From Peribacillus simplex (GTDB lineage Bacteria; Bacillota; Bacilli; Bacillales; DSM-1321), in the NCBI RefSeq assembly GCF_001542915.1, contig NZ_LNNH01000016.1, forward strand, positions 1-64,000: DNA of 64,000 nt, given 5' to 3'. This document shows, piece after piece, positions 63,556-64,000 of this stretch (positions are counted from its first letter, which is position 1; the number at the start of each line of letters is the position of its first letter). The notes below the pieces were generated by a model that did not search any database, was not told the DNA's origin, and was given only the letters and a program-made list of their open reading frames with translations. The position numbers were made by a program, and so were the translations under genes.

Positions 63556-64000
63556 ATCGCATAGGACGCATATATAGTTCGATTGTTTTTCAGAATATCT
63601 CCATCATAATCGCAGCCGGCATCTTGAATATTTTGTTTGGGCCACATGGATGGAAGCCCGATGCTGGCATGAGTCAATTTATCGATCCGATTTATCGATA
63701 TGTGTTGCCACTCATGCTTGCCTATACAGGTGGGAAACTTTATGGCGGCCATAGCGGGGGCATTGTTGCAAATGTTGCGATGATCGGGCTCATCATGGCT
63801 TCCGATATGCCAATGATCATTGGAGCGATAATATTCAGTCCGCCAATCGGTTGGCTTTCGGCATGGTTGGAACGGCGAACACAGGATTATATTCCGATTG
63901 GCAGTGAACTTCTGATTGCCAATCTTATTGATGCGTTGCTTAGCATAGGTTTGATGTTAGCCGGTTATTACTTGGTTGGCTCCCTTATGAACGATGTTCT
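63552..64000 (+). CDS. PTS mannitol-family EIIC component (partial at right edge)
   Basis: The first 149 residues are in the window. GRIYSSIVFQNISIIIAAGI, LPLMLAYTGGKLYGGHSGGI and MASDMPMIIGAIIFSPPIGW match the MtlA/CmtA EIIC membrane domain (TGGKLxGGxRGG, ADMPM). It would import a polyol and phosphorylate it together with EIIB/EIIA. The ATG overlaps the stop of the regulator gene by 4 bp. The rest, and any EIIB/EIIA domains, lie beyond the window. Confidence 0.88.
   Translation, partial: MNRIGRIYSSIVFQNISIIIAAGILNILFGPHGWKPDAGMSQFIDPIYRYVLPLMLAYTGGKLYGGHSGGIVANVAMIGLIMASDMPMIIGAIIFSPPIGWLSAWLERRTQDYIPIGSELLIANLIDALLSIGLMLAGYYLVGSLMNDV

Overview
The window looks like chromosomal DNA of an aerobic, spore-forming Bacillaceae bacterium, most likely of the Peribacillus / Bacillus simplex type. 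Evidence: moderate GC with AGGAGG-type ribosome binding sites and many TTG/GTG starts, and a set of Bacillus hallmark genes: iseA with WalR boxes, a spoIISA-spoIISB toxin-antitoxin locus, hemAT, a Spo0M-like gene, a YkvU/SpoVB-family gene, rocF/rocE, yhjC-yhjB-like genes, ynfA and tatA. The assignment is inferred from gene content only.

Layout. 1-250: 3' end of an IS1182-type transposase and hairpins. 264-7.1 kb: an MFS exporter, a Mn2+ (yybP-ykoY) riboswitch reading leftward into a Spo0M-like gene and a frameshifted mscS, iseA, a methyltransferase, and a PadR/HAAS-membrane-protein pair. 7.7-15.3 kb: GltB-like FMN protein, MBL hydrolase, Na+/H+ antiporter, S9 peptidase. 15.4-21.5 kb: a leftward catabolic operon with an amidohydrolase, an M20 carbamoylase-type hydrolase, a DUF3311 protein plus sodium:solute symporter, and a nitrilase-family amidase. 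23.5-26.3 kb: arginase and RocE-type permease, with a candidate cre site before the permease. 26.5-31.7 kb: small and membrane proteins, two DUF948 paralogues, a candidate C-rich sRNA/leader, a racemase-like protein, a Pmp3 protein. 31.8-36.98 kb: a SUV3-like RNA helicase, a GAF-GGDEF cyclase and the SpoIIS locus, whose antitoxin gene is only 59 codons. 37.2-45.6 kb: MBL hydrolase, transporters, YnfA, 6S RNA, TatA, a candidate structured sRNA, HemAT, DUF3900 protein.

45.9-52.5 kb is strikingly AT-rich and accessory in look: a membrane-anchored Mrr-type nuclease, about 1.4 kb of decayed sequence, a secreted Gly-rich hydrophobic protein with a small three-helix membrane partner (bacteriocin/immunity-like), and a large beta-helix plus seven Ig-repeat surface protein. 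A second secreted Ig-repeat protein follows. 53.9-64 kb: GNAT acetyltransferase, stand-alone ssuD, GPH sugar symporter, a DinB-like gene broken by a 5-bp duplication, then a pentitol-type operon (Zn dehydrogenase, xylulokinase, MtlR-like PRD activator, mannitol-type PTS EIIC running off the right end) with a candidate MtlR operator and cre.

Strongest leads: the Mn2+ riboswitch in front of an unusual target operon, the secreted-protein/immunity-like pair in the AT-rich island, the three-way-junction sRNA at 42.75-42.86 kb, the C-rich RNA at 30.1 kb, and a possible third SpoIIS gene. All functions are assigned by reading the sequence and recalling families; no database search was run.
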